DNA from: Candidatus Neomarinimicrobiota bacterium
GTDB taxonomy: Bacteria > Fidelibacterota > UBA8477 > JABMPR01
NCBI GenBank assembly: GCA_016784545.1
Contig: JADHUM010000011.1
Coordinates: 1-64,000, forward strand
Reading direction: 5' to 3'
DNA length: 64,000 bases
The position numbers were made by a program, and so were the translations under genes. The notes under the pieces were generated by a model that worked only from the letters and a program-made list of their open reading frames with translations, made no database searches and was not told the DNA's origin. Shown piece after piece: positions 22,613 to 31,949 of this stretch. How positions within the stretch are numbered: the first letter of the stretch is position 1; each line of letters opens with the position of its first letter.

Positions 22613-23614
22613 ATGACAGTTTTGCACCGAACTATTTGTGTGTTTGTTGCCTCGCTGGCTATCTGGGGGTCGGTAAACGGTGCATCCCCAGAATCCTCTC
22701 TGGACCAAAAATTCAAACTGGTACTTCAAGGGAAAGCGGAACAGGATTTTACTGTTGGTCTAGCACTGGGAGCCGGAGCCGCCAAAGGATTCGCCCATAT
22801 TGGTGTCCTGGATGCTCTTGAAAAAGCAGGTATACGAATTGATATGATTGCCGGCAGCAGCATGGGCGCCATTATAGGAGGTGGTTATGCTTCAGGTCTC
22901 AGTGTGGACTCTTTGTCCAAAGTAGCGCTGACAAGTGACTGGTTAGATGTTTTAAATCTCCTCGATCCTGTCTTTCCTGCTCGTGGATTTATTGATGGTC
23001 AGAAAATTCATGCTTTTCTGGATGAATTATACGGTCATCAGAACATTGAAGATTTGGCCATTCCCTTTTCAGCCACAACGGTTGACATCCTGAAAGGTGA
23101 CCTATTTGTCCTCAATGAGGGAAATCTGGCCAACGCAGCCAGGGCCAGCTCGTCCATTCCCATTGTTTTCAACCCCCTGGCTATTAATGATCAGGTTCTG
23201 GTTGACGGTGGCATGATTGACCCGGTCCCCATTGATGTTGTCCGTTCCATGGGGGCAGACTATATCATTGCTGTAAATGTACTGGCCTTTCCTGAGGAGC
23301 ATTTGGCTAAGCCTGCCTTCAAGTATATGAATGCCAATCAATTAAAAAATAGCCGCTCCACCTGGCGATTCCCAAAAGCTGATGAAGCCTGGTACCAGGC
23401 AGGGAAGCCCAATATGGTTGAAATCGCCCATGAAACAGTCATTCTATCCATGTCATTAATAGCAGCTAATCAAGTGGAGTTGGCCAATCCCAATATGATT
23501 ATCAATGTCAGCACTGGCTTATCAGCGTGGAATTTTCTTGAAGCAGAGATAGCAATTAAAAAGGGCTATAAAGAAACCATCCTGCAACTGGAACTGGCCA
23601 AACAAAAAGAATAG
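22613..23614 (+). CDS. Exported patatin-like phospholipase
   Basis: 333 residues. A signal peptide is at about 1-24 (CVFVASLAIWGSVNGA). The patatin domain begins with the oxyanion loop GAGAAKGFAHIGVL (about 54-67). The nucleophile elbow is GSSMG (Ser at about 84), and the catalytic Asp is in VDGGMIDPVP. It is a Ser-Asp dyad lipid acyl hydrolase facing the periplasm or outer membrane. The sequence lacks the POTRA/beta-barrel of PlpD-type autotransporters. It is translated directly after the nuclease with no gap, suggesting shared regulation of two exported degradative enzymes. Confidence 0.88.
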   Translation: MTVLHRTICVFVASLAIWGSVNGASPESSLDQKFKLVLQGKAEQDFTVGLALGAGAAKGFAHIGVLDALEKAGIRIDMIAGSSMGAIIGGGYASGLSVDSLSKVALTSDWLDVLNLLDPVFPARGFIDGQKIHAFLDELYGHQNIEDLAIPFSATTVDILKGDLFVLNEGNLANAARASSSIPIVFNPLAINDQVLVDGGMIDPVPIDVVRSMGADYIIAVNVLAFPEEHLAKPAFKYMNANQLKNSRSTWRFPKADEAWYQAGKPNMVEIAHETVILSMSLIAANQVELANPNMIINVSTGLSAWNFLEAEIAIKKGYKETILQLELAKQKE

Positions 23615-23697
23615 AATCTTTTTCTGGTAGCAATGTTATTCACAACAAATGTTCAGGTTTTAGTTGACTCAGTCAATGGTCAGTAGAAATTAAATCC

Positions 23698-25140
23698 ATG
23701 CGAAAAATTCCCTTCTTCAAACATGCAATGAAGATATGGATCATCCTCTTCATACTGAGTCTGATGTGGTCATGCAGTTTTTTTGGAACCCGTAAAAAGG
23801 GTGAATACATCCCTATTGAATTTGATCTCCAGAAAGAAGTTGGTCCCTTTGAAGGTCTTGGCGCTAATGTTCCTATCAGTTTTTACAGTCGCAGGATGAA
23901 AGTCCTCCAAACCTTTAATGAATTGGATATCAGATATATCCGTGTCAAACGTGAAGACGATAACTGGAATGATATTCTGGCGCTCCGTGCTTCCACATCT
24001 CGCCTGGGGGTCAAATGGATTTATAGTCTGGATGCCATCCCTGCTCAATTTCTGAATGATTATGGCAGACTGGTTGATGTGAAAGGCTTTGCAGGTTGGT
24101 GGGCTGAGGAAGTTGATGAGCTGCTCTATCAAGATGTTCCAGCAGATTATATTGAGCTACTGGATACCCCGGATATTTTGAGAGGTGATTCCCTGGCTCT
24201 TAACTCCGATTTGTTTAACGAATTGGTTCATGCCACCCGCGCCGAGCTTGATCTTCGGGATTTTCAAGATGTTGCTATTCTGGGACCGGGACTCTCTTCA
24301 CCTGCTTTTGCCGGGGACCTGGAAACCTGGTATATGGATCTTGATCAGGCTGGTTTTGATATCCTGCCATTTTGGACAGTACATAGCTGGGAAAATACGA
24401 TTGAAGGTGCACAGATCGGTCCTGCATTTGGAAGTTTCTTTGAATATCTGGACAGGATCGAATCAAGAAAACCTCTGATGGTTACCTCATTTGCCACCTC
24501 TGAGACAAAATTTAACGATATCCAGTATCCAGATCCCAATCAATATGACCTTCTGGGCAACTTGAATACATTTGAAACTTATTACTATAGTGCAACTTTC
24601 ACATTGCCATACGCGCTGCGGGTCTATTCAAATACCCTGGACTTATTAAAACATAAGCAAGTCGTACCTTTTCTCTATCAACTATATGACGCCCCTGCCG
24701 ATGTGAAATACAAAAAAAGGTCCTGGGGACTTTTGGACCTCAATGGTGGTGAGAAACCTGTTTTTTCTCTGCTATCACAGCTCATGAAACGGGTTCCCAA
24801 GCGAGCTACCATCGTAGCAACCATTGATCCCACCCAGGATGGATTAAATGCCCTGACTTTCAAAAATCCGGATGAAGTTATTGTTACCGTTTTAAATGAA
24901 AGTCTGGAGGCTAAATCAATCCAGATAAATTTGCAGGGAGTGGATCGCAAATTGGAAATCAGTAGTGCGGCGGTTCACTATTCACCTGGTTTATTACCTC
25001 CCGAAGAGGGGAAAAAAGATATAATTGAAACGGAAGAATTAGAATTAAAACCCCGATTCGACGGAGCAAACCACAGTTATGTGTTTACTCTGATGCTAAA
25101 ACCTCAATCCATATTTGTAGGCGAATTTCACTACAAATAG
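23698..25140 (+). CDS. Lipoprotein with glycoside-hydrolase-like (TIM-barrel) domain
   Basis: 480 residues. A hydrophobic N-terminal signal ends in a lipobox-like LMWSC (Cys at about 26). The body resembles clan GH-A enzymes of the GH30 kind: FEGLGANVP near the start, then alternating strand-helix units (IRYIRVKRED, VKWIYSLDAIP, YIELLDTPD, FWTVHSW) and a C-terminal beta-sandwich (residues about 390-480). ATSETKF may contain the nucleophile Glu. I cannot identify an Asn-Glu acid/base pair (LLDTPD is at the expected place), so catalysis is doubtful and a substrate-binding role is possible. It sits downstream of the exported lipase and upstream of a transporter. Confidence 0.5.
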   Translation: MRKIPFFKHAMKIWIILFILSLMWSCSFFGTRKKGEYIPIEFDLQKEVGPFEGLGANVPISFYSRRMKVLQTFNELDIRYIRVKREDDNWNDILALRASTSRLGVKWIYSLDAIPAQFLNDYGRLVDVKGFAGWWAEEVDELLYQDVPADYIELLDTPDILRGDSLALNSDLFNELVHATRAELDLRDFQDVAILGPGLSSPAFAGDLETWYMDLDQAGFDILPFWTVHSWENTIEGAQIGPAFGSFFEYLDRIESRKPLMVTSFATSETKFNDIQYPDPNQYDLLGNLNTFETYYYSATFTLPYALRVYSNTLDLLKHKQVVPFLYQLYDAPADVKYKKRSWGLLDLNGGEKPVFSLLSQLMKRVPKRATIVATIDPTQDGLNALTFKNPDEVIVTVLNESLEAKSIQINLQGVDRKLEISSAAVHYSPGLLPPEEGKKDIIETEELELKPRFDGANHSYVFTLMLKPQSIFVGEFHYK

Positions 25141-25229
25141 ATTTTTCAGCTAATTCAGGTTGAATAGTTATCGTTTCAATTAAAAGTATATTGAACAAAC
25201 CTACCAGGTTGGTCTAGATTGATCGTAGT

Positions 25230-26528
25230 ATGGAACAACTGACTGCCAGAAAAATTTTCAAGTTTTGGTTACCCCTTGCAGGGACCTGGCTTATGATGTC
25301 CCTTGAGGGACCTTTTATTGCAGCCATTATTGCCCGTCTTGTAGACCCGAAATTCAACCTGGCTGCCTACGGCGTTGCCTTCTCATTTGCCCTCATAGTG
25401 GAAGCACCGGTTATCATGATGATGACGGCCTCCACATCATTGGTCAAAGATTACAAATCACTGCGAAAACTCCGCCAATACACCTGGATATTGAATGGCA
25501 TCATTACGGTATTCATGCTCATTCTTATCATACCTAAGATATTCTTTTTTATTACTATTGACTTAATTGGATTGCCTGAGAATGTGGCACAATTAACCCA
25601 CGTAGGCACCATCATCTTATTGCCCTGGCCTGGTGCCATTGGTTTTCGACGATTCTATCAAGGCGTATTGATCAGCAATCATGCCACAAGACGTGTAGCC
25701 TATGGAACAGTCATCCGTCTCTTTTCCATGGCATCAACTGCTCTGGGTTTGTTTATTTTCACTAAACTCCCCGGTGTATATATCGGTACCGCCGCATTAT
25801 CGGCGGGGGTAACCATGGAAGCCATAAGTACCAGAATAATGGTCAGACCAATTTTAAGCAGGTTTAAATCCGCACAGGATCCACAGGAACAACAGGCGGA
25901 ATCTGCTTTGCCACTGACCTTCCAGTTCATCAATAAATTCTATTACCCACTTGCTCTGACATCAATACTGACGCTCGGGGTTCACCCATTGATCACTTTC
26001 TTTATTGGTAAGAGCAACATGGCTCTGGAATCTCTGGCTGTCTTACCGGTGGTGAGTTCATTCGTATTTTTGTTCAGGGGCATTGGACTTTCATTTCAGG
26101 AAGCTGCCATCACCATGTTGGGGTCCAGTAAAGAGAACGACAGATTGATATATAAATTTGCTGCACTCCTGGGACTAGCACTTGCTTCGGCCCTCATAAT
26201 TACAGCGATCACACCGTTGTCAAGATTGTGGTTTTCAAATGTGAGTGGGCTAAGTGCTGAGTTGACTGGATTAGCCCTGACACCCCTGTTGATCATGGGT
26301 TTATTTCCTGCCTCAACGGTGCTGATATCCATGCAGCGAGCCATCCTGGTTCGAGCTGGAGAGACAGGCCCCATTACCAATGCCACCATCATCGAAGTCT
26401 TAACAATTATTACCGTACTCTATATAGGTATTATTCATTTGTCAGCAATTGGTGTGACTGCAGCAGCGGCGGCGTTTTTGTCGGGACGACTGGCCGCCAA
26501 TAGCTATCTTTACTTCAAAACGAGATGA
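25230..26528 (+). CDS. ANKH/MATE-like multidrug/oligosaccharidyl-lipid/polysaccharide superfamily transporter
   Basis: 432 residues with about twelve hydrophobic helices. FWLPLAGTWLMMSLEGPFIA in helix 1 and the following AAIIARL and VEAPVIMM segments look like the MOP superfamily. The helix-1 LEGP pattern and overall style recall the bacterial relatives of the progressive ankylosis protein ANKH more than classical MATE pumps. No soluble domain is present. The substrate is unknown; ANKH exports citrate, pyrophosphate or ATP-derived products in animals. It is a single gene with about 90 bases on the upstream side. Confidence 0.6.
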   Translation: MEQLTARKIFKFWLPLAGTWLMMSLEGPFIAAIIARLVDPKFNLAAYGVAFSFALIVEAPVIMMMTASTSLVKDYKSLRKLRQYTWILNGIITVFMLILIIPKIFFFITIDLIGLPENVAQLTHVGTIILLPWPGAIGFRRFYQGVLISNHATRRVAYGTVIRLFSMASTALGLFIFTKLPGVYIGTAALSAGVTMEAISTRIMVRPILSRFKSAQDPQEQQAESALPLTFQFINKFYYPLALTSILTLGVHPLITFFIGKSNMALESLAVLPVVSSFVFLFRGIGLSFQEAAITMLGSSKENDRLIYKFAALLGLALASALIITAITPLSRLWFSNVSGLSAELTGLALTPLLIMGLFPASTVLISMQRAILVRAGETGPITNATIIEVLTIITVLYIGIIHLSAIGVTAAAAAFLSGRLAANSYLYFKTR

Positions 26529-26656
26529 AGGATTTATACAAAAATGTTATCTTAGTTCACGATTTCTAGTGAGATAAGACCTTGATACGTGTACGTTTGG
26601 CACCTATTTTCATCAAGCTAATACCTGAAATTCGGGATGACTTTTAAAGGGGACAC

Positions 26657-28582
26657 ATGCTTACAAAAAGATTGTGGCCATTAACAAAATCTGGGATTGT
26701 TATATTTCTTCTGGCAGTGCTATTTGTTGCTTGTTCAGGTAATGCAGGCAAAAAACCCATTGCCCAAAATGGAATTCTTGATCTAAGGGACCATGAATTT
26801 ATCGGTCATCTTAATCTTGACGGGGAATGGAGATTTGTTTGGCGGGACACCAGTTCCACAGCTATTGCCTCATCTGATGACCATATCAATATTGAAGTCC
26901 CAGATTCCTGGAAGGGTTATCGCTACAATGGGATTAAGCTCCCAGGACATGGTGCTGGAAGTTATTTCCTCACAATTCTCATCCCTGAAAAATCTGAATC
27001 CTATGCTATAAAATTCAGCACGGCAGGCACAGCCTATAATCTGTTTGTTAATGAAGATCTTGTGGGAAGTGTAGGAATCTATTCTGTTGATCCTGCTATG
27101 TCCCGGCCCTTGTATGAACCAAAAATTTACAATCTAGGACGCCAGTCCAATCAATTGACGCTAAGAGTTGATGTATCAAATTATGATCATCGTTTGGGCG
27201 GGCTTTGGGAATCTATCACCTTTGGGACAACTGAGGAAATTTATGAATACCGTGAGAAACAAGTCGCCATGGCGCTGTTTATGTTCGGTACCATTTTTGT
27301 CATGGGCATTTATCACCTCGGCATCTTCTCACTGAGTACCCGTGGAACCGCAGCCCTCTATTTTGGGATATTCTGCCTGATCATCGGTTTGAGAACCCTG
27401 ATCACAGGTGAAATTTTTATCCATCAAATCTGGCCATCTATTTCGTGGCAAATGCTGGTCAAAATTGAGTATCTAACCTTTTTTACCGGCATCCCGATTT
27501 TCTATCTTTTTGTTCGTTTACAATTCCCCGATGAACTCAGCGAGCGTTTGGGTCAGGTTATAGTGGGCATTTCCATACTTTTTGTTCTCCTGGTACTATT
27601 TACCCCAGTTGATACCTTCTCATCCTCTCTCAAGTACTTCCAACCTTTTAGTCTTTTGGTCATGCTATACGTCATATATGGTCTTGTCCTGGCATTCATC
27701 CGAGGTGAAGAAGGGTCTACCATGGTTCTGGTGGGGTTTCTGTCCATTGTGGTCACGTTTATGAATGATATTCTTTATGTTGCCAATGTTCTTCATACTG
27801 GGCATCTCATTTCACTGGGATTGTTGATTTTTATTTTAACCCAGGCCTTCTTGATTTCAATCCGCTTCTCAAAAGCATATGCCACTATTGATCTCCAGCG
27901 TACCAAACTTGAGCGAACCAATACAGCCTATCAGGCTGAAATTGAGAGTCGTAAATCAGCTGAACATGAGGTGCTTAAGCACAAAGAAAACCTTGAGGAA
28001 TTGGTCGAGGATAGAACAGCTGAATTGCAGATTGCCAACAAGCGTCTGGAAGAATTATCCCGAGTTGATGGGTTAACCGGCATAGCCAACCGCCGCCGTC
28101 TGGATGAAGAACTGGATCGCGAATGGAAACGGATGCTCCGTGAAAAACGTCCCCTCAGCGTGGTTCTCTCCGATATCGACCACTTCAAGCTCTATAACGA
28201 CACCTATGGTCACCAGGGGGGTGATGAGTGCCTTATTCGTGTTGCTCAAGCCATGAAGGATACCGTTAACCGACCTGGTGATTTAACCGCCCGCTATGGG
28301 GGTGAAGAATTTTGTCTGGTTTTACCAGAAACCAGTGGGCTGGGAGCCATGCAGATTGCAGAACGGGTCAGGAAGAATGTGTTTGATTTAAATATGGAGC
28401 ATAAATCCTCACCAATGGCAGAGGTGGTAACACTTAGCTTGGGCGTAGCTACACTCATCCCTGACATTGGAAGCCATCCCTCTGTTTTACTGGAAGCCGC
28501 TGATAGAGCGCTTTATCAGGCCAAGGGCAATGGTCGGAATAGGGTCGAGCAAAATCTGACTGAAGAATCAGACCAGGAATAG
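26657..28582 (+). CDS. Diguanylate cyclase with 7TMR-DISM sensor
   Basis: 641 residues. The N-terminus has an export signal with a lipobox-like FVAC (Cys at about 24). About 35-195 is a jelly-roll extracellular domain (LDGEWRFVW). About 205-415 is a seven-helix 7TMR-DISM block. A coiled coil (about 420-470) leads to a GGDEF domain (about 475-635) with the active-site loop YGGEEF and an inhibitory RxxD (RPGD) five residues before it. It should make cyclic di-GMP in response to an extracytoplasmic ligand and be subject to product inhibition. AAAGGGGAC precedes the ATG. No phosphodiesterase or c-di-GMP receptor is obvious in the window. Confidence 0.92.
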   Translation: MLTKRLWPLTKSGIVIFLLAVLFVACSGNAGKKPIAQNGILDLRDHEFIGHLNLDGEWRFVWRDTSSTAIASSDDHINIEVPDSWKGYRYNGIKLPGHGAGSYFLTILIPEKSESYAIKFSTAGTAYNLFVNEDLVGSVGIYSVDPAMSRPLYEPKIYNLGRQSNQLTLRVDVSNYDHRLGGLWESITFGTTEEIYEYREKQVAMALFMFGTIFVMGIYHLGIFSLSTRGTAALYFGIFCLIIGLRTLITGEIFIHQIWPSISWQMLVKIEYLTFFTGIPIFYLFVRLQFPDELSERLGQVIVGISILFVLLVLFTPVDTFSSSLKYFQPFSLLVMLYVIYGLVLAFIRGEEGSTMVLVGFLSIVVTFMNDILYVANVLHTGHLISLGLLIFILTQAFLISIRFSKAYATIDLQRTKLERTNTAYQAEIESRKSAEHEVLKHKENLEELVEDRTAELQIANKRLEELSRVDGLTGIANRRRLDEELDREWKRMLREKRPLSVVLSDIDHFKLYNDTYGHQGGDECLIRVAQAMKDTVNRPGDLTARYGGEEFCLVLPETSGLGAMQIAERVRKNVFDLNMEHKSSPMAEVVTLSLGVATLIPDIGSHPSVLLEAADRALYQAKGNGRNRVEQNLTEESDQE

Positions 28583-28610
28583 AAGCCCGGTTTAAGTTTT
28601 CCGAATTTCT

Positions 28611-30086
28611 CTATTCGAGAATTTTCCACTCAAAATCCCATTCCCATTTATCAAAGTACAGGTTCCCACCTGACCATTCCACTTCGCCACGTTGACTATC
28701 GACAGTCTCAGAGCGAAAATGTTGTTTGGGAGGGACAAAGGGCTGACTGATATCGTCATTAAAAATGATGCGATAACTATCCATGCCGCTGAGATAGAAC
28801 CAGCGGAGTTGGGGGTCATCACTCTTGCGTAATCCATAAGTGACATCCATGGGAACCCAGCCATAGGGTTCAAAATATATCATACCCCAGTCGTGCATAC
28901 TGTCATCCGGTGGTTGCAGTTCCCAACCGGATTGCCAGCGAGCCGGGATGCCGCTGATTCGACAGAGGGTGATGAAAAACAGGGTCTGAATACCACAATC
29001 CCCATGATGATTCTGGAGGGCATACTCAGGAATGCAGGGGATACTGGAATACTCTCTGGCAGATGCCCATGGTGTATTATTGTCTACCCAGGCGAACAGG
29101 AGTTGAGCTTTGATATAGGGGTTTTGTTCATCCCCCACTATTTCCCGGGCCAGAGTTCTCAAATCTTCTGTGAAGACAATATGGGGAGCCTCCTCTTCAA
29201 GATACTTGTTCAAACTTTCTTTGTCTTTGAGTTGGGTGACCTGTTCAACATCAATCGCCTGGAAAACACCATGGGAGGTGAACTCATATTCGACAGTAAA
29301 TTTGGCGGGATGTCCTGCTCTGGCCGGTTTTTCCATATAAACGGTTCGCTGGAGAGCGTATGGATCCGCTAGCTGATGTTTACCTGGAAAGGTTTGAATT
29401 ATGTGGATGTTCTCCTGACGACCCTCAATGTAGCGGGGGTAGGGTATCCAGCATTTGATCATCTCACCAGCTGGGACTACATCTGGCTGGACTACCACGC
29501 TCTGTTTTATATGTATTTGTTTTGGTTCAACAAATATATTTTTTGTTATAGTTGCTGCGTTGATGATCCTGGCGTTATGATCATCCAGATCCAGTTTGGC
29601 ACCTGAACCAGATGTAATCTCATCCTCAGCGTGTTGTTTCTGCCAAATCAATTTCATTTTGGAATCAATACGGAACAGATTGCGGGCAGCCCTGGCGAAA
29701 TAAAACTTTTTGCCATCAATGACCATAAATTCCAGAGATTTTTCCGCCTCCCATCGCTCCATGTCTGCTTGTGTTACTTCTGGATAATATTTTTTGACAT
29801 ATTCCAACACTTCATCAGGGGTTGCTGTAAAATCAGCCCTGATGCGTCGCAGTCGCTCTTTTTCAAAGACGTAGGACGTTTGATCTTCTTCTGAGAGATT
29901 GCCAACTTCAAGATATTGATCAATCAATTGACTGGCAGTGCCAAACTCACCATTTCGTATTGCATCGTTTATCTGGTCTGAATAATTCATTGGATCCTCA
30001 ACTATGCTTTGGGGGTGGCAATGGCTTATTACACCTATTGAAATTGCAGCGAATCCCAGCATCAACATTATTTTTGGATTGAACAT
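28611..30086 (-). CDS. Exported transglutaminase-like protein
   Basis: 491 residues. An N-terminal signal or anchor (PKIMLMLGFAAISIGVIS) is followed by Cys and about 170 residues of helical sequence. Then comes a beta-rich region (about 185-295) and a transglutaminase-like core. The catalytic triad is visible: Cys in HHGDCGIQ, His in DDSMHDWGMI and Asp in VPMDVTYG. In bacteria this fold usually acts as a protease or peptidase rather than a cross-linker. GGGGG lies upstream of the ATG at 30086. Convergent with the diguanylate cyclase gene. Confidence 0.83.
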   Translation of the reverse strand: MFNPKIMLMLGFAAISIGVISHCHPQSIVEDPMNYSDQINDAIRNGEFGTASQLIDQYLEVGNLSEEDQTSYVFEKERLRRIRADFTATPDEVLEYVKKYYPEVTQADMERWEAEKSLEFMVIDGKKFYFARAARNLFRIDSKMKLIWQKQHAEDEITSGSGAKLDLDDHNARIINAATITKNIFVEPKQIHIKQSVVVQPDVVPAGEMIKCWIPYPRYIEGRQENIHIIQTFPGKHQLADPYALQRTVYMEKPARAGHPAKFTVEYEFTSHGVFQAIDVEQVTQLKDKESLNKYLEEEAPHIVFTEDLRTLAREIVGDEQNPYIKAQLLFAWVDNNTPWASAREYSSIPCIPEYALQNHHGDCGIQTLFFITLCRISGIPARWQSGWELQPPDDSMHDWGMIYFEPYGWVPMDVTYGLRKSDDPQLRWFYLSGMDSYRIIFNDDISQPFVPPKQHFRSETVDSQRGEVEWSGGNLYFDKWEWDFEWKILE

Positions 30087-30148
30087 CTCTAACCCCCTGG
30101 TGTTTGTACCTCAAGTTAAAATGTAGCTTATCGGGTTAAAAACATGAC

Positions 30149-30880
30149 CTATTGCTCCATTGCCTCTCCAGATTCGAATGGCTCCAATCCTTTGTGTATT
30201 TCCTGATAGGTCGCTTCCATGATATCTTCCAGTTCCATGCTAGCTATTACATCGGTCCGGATAAGTTTTCCGAATCGAACGACGATGGGACTCGGGTTTA
30301 AATGAAAGGAATTCTTATTATTCATGTTAAAAACACCAGAAAATGATACTGGTACAATATGAGCACCACTCTCTTTGGCAAATCGAAAAACCAGCCGCTT
30401 AAAAGGCATAAGCTGGCCTGTTGGGGATCTTCCACCCTCGGGTAGGACGACAACCTGGAAGCCCTTCTCAAGCGCTTGTTTAGCCTTATTAAAACTTCTC
30501 AATGAGCTACGAATATTATCCCTTTTAATGGGGATATTTCCCATCCGTTTCACCATCGATCCATATAGAAAATAGTTGGTATGATTCTCTGCCAGCAGAC
30601 CCACATAGCATTGGGGGATGACGGCTTTTAAAAGCGGTAGATCGATGAGACTGCTGTGGTTGGCCATGAAAATGAGGGGTTCCCCCTCAGGCAGAGCTTC
30701 TGCATATTCAATCTGTGGATTACAATTTAACAGCTTGAAAAGAGTTAAAGTGCGACGTCTAATCCATGAATCATAGGTTCGTGGCGCTTGAAAGTAGGAT
30801 CGAAAAAATAAAATTAGCAGGACGGGTCCATAATAACCCCAGCCAACCACCCAATAGTAGAGGGATGCTAATGATCTCAT
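30149..30880 (-). CDS. 1-acyl-glycerol-3-phosphate acyltransferase (PlsC family)
   Basis: 243 residues with an N-terminal membrane-associated helix (YWVVGWGYYGPVLLILFF). Acyltransferase motif I is NHSSLIDLP (catalytic His, Asp four residues on), and motif III is LPEGGRSPTGQL. It would acylate lysophosphatidic acid at the membrane. Its start overlaps the end of the upstream diacylglycerol-kinase-like gene by 4 bases, so the two act in one lipid operon. Conserved substrate motifs alone do not separate PlsC from ornithine-lipid or lysophospholipid acyltransferases. Confidence 0.85.
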   Translation of the reverse strand: MRSLASLYYWVVGWGYYGPVLLILFFRSYFQAPRTYDSWIRRRTLTLFKLLNCNPQIEYAEALPEGEPLIFMANHSSLIDLPLLKAVIPQCYVGLLAENHTNYFLYGSMVKRMGNIPIKRDNIRSSLRSFNKAKQALEKGFQVVVLPEGGRSPTGQLMPFKRLVFRFAKESGAHIVPVSFSGVFNMNNKNSFHLNPSPIVVRFGKLIRTDVIASMELEDIMEATYQEIHKGLEPFESGEAMEQ

Positions 30881-31767
30881 TTCCAGAAGACCTCAATTGC
30901 CTGCTTCAGGCAATCCACTTCCAGGGGAGTAGATCCCATGAGTTCTCCATCTGGTGTCAAAATCTTGGGGATGTTTGTTTCAATTCGAATATGGCTGGCC
31001 TGAAAGCATTCGACCTCTTTCATATGGATATGCTCTCCGGTGATAATCTTTGGGAAACTCCTGATGAGGCCGATTCTACTTTTTGGACCGAGAATTGTCA
31101 CATCAAGCAGACCATCATCGGTTTTTGCAGCCGGAGCCATGAGAAAGTTCGCCGTGTAACGGGTATTGGAAATTTCCACAAAGACATTCTCCCTCTCGAT
31201 GACTTGATCGTCAATTTCCATTTTGATTTTGAAGGGCTTTAATTTTAAAATGTGGTAAAGACTCCCCAGCGTGTAGGAAATATTCCCCAGTGCTTTCATC
31301 TTTAGGGCTGTGGCTCCAATATCCGCAACCAAACCCAAACCAAGTATGTTCAAATAGTAATAGGTTTTACCCTCTGTTGTGAAATGTCCTACATCAAATT
31401 TCCGTGTTGCACCGGTCTTAATAATATCGAGTGCAGGCTTCCAGTCGTGATGGTGCAAATCCATATCTCTTACAAAGGCATTGCCTGTTCCAACAGGTAA
31501 AACACCGATGGGAATACGGACTGGTGAGTCGTTGCGGTAATAGCCATTGATGACCTCATAGAGGGTACCATCACCGCCAGCTGCAATCACGCCACCATAT
31601 TGACTAAAATCTGCATCCCTGGTGAGATCCACTCCATGGCCCTGATGTTCTGTAATTAGAATATCGTAGTCAAAATCGATTTCATGCAGATATGCTTCGA
31701 TTTGAGGTAAAATTTTACCAGCGTGTCCATGACCTGCCCATGGATTGAAAATGATGAGGTTTTTCAT
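30877..31767 (-). CDS. Diacylglycerol/lipid kinase (YegS/DagK family)
   Basis: About 296 residues. The nucleotide-binding signature is GGDGTLYEVING, preceded by NPWAGHGHA near the N-terminus and followed by PVGTGNAFVRD. This is the DAGK_cat fold that phosphorylates diacylglycerol or related lipids with ATP. The frame opens 13 codons earlier, but ATG at 31767 has AAGAGAAG upstream and begins right at the first strand (MKNLIIFNP). The 4-base overlap with the PlsC gene suggests phosphatidate recycling. A second family member is encoded at 34767-35687. Confidence 0.88.
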   Translation of the reverse strand: MKNLIIFNPWAGHGHAGKILPQIEAYLHEIDFDYDILITEHQGHGVDLTRDADFSQYGGVIAAGGDGTLYEVINGYYRNDSPVRIPIGVLPVGTGNAFVRDMDLHHHDWKPALDIIKTGATRKFDVGHFTTEGKTYYYLNILGLGLVADIGATALKMKALGNISYTLGSLYHILKLKPFKIKMEIDDQVIERENVFVEISNTRYTANFLMAPAAKTDDGLLDVTILGPKSRIGLIRSFPKIITGEHIHMKEVECFQASHIRIETNIPKILTPDGELMGSTPLEVDCLKQAIEVFWK

Positions 31768-31949
31768 AGATTCTTCTCTTGTTTGATTACAATGTGGTCG
31801 AATCAATATAGTTAAAAAAGCGTATGATTTTTGCAGATAATTCCCTGAGATGACTTGAGGCAGGACTTGATTGTGGAGGGCTCTTCATTTAGTTTTCATG
31901 GCTCAATCAACTCTGATGAAGCAAGCTTGATTTAAACGAAGGAAATATA

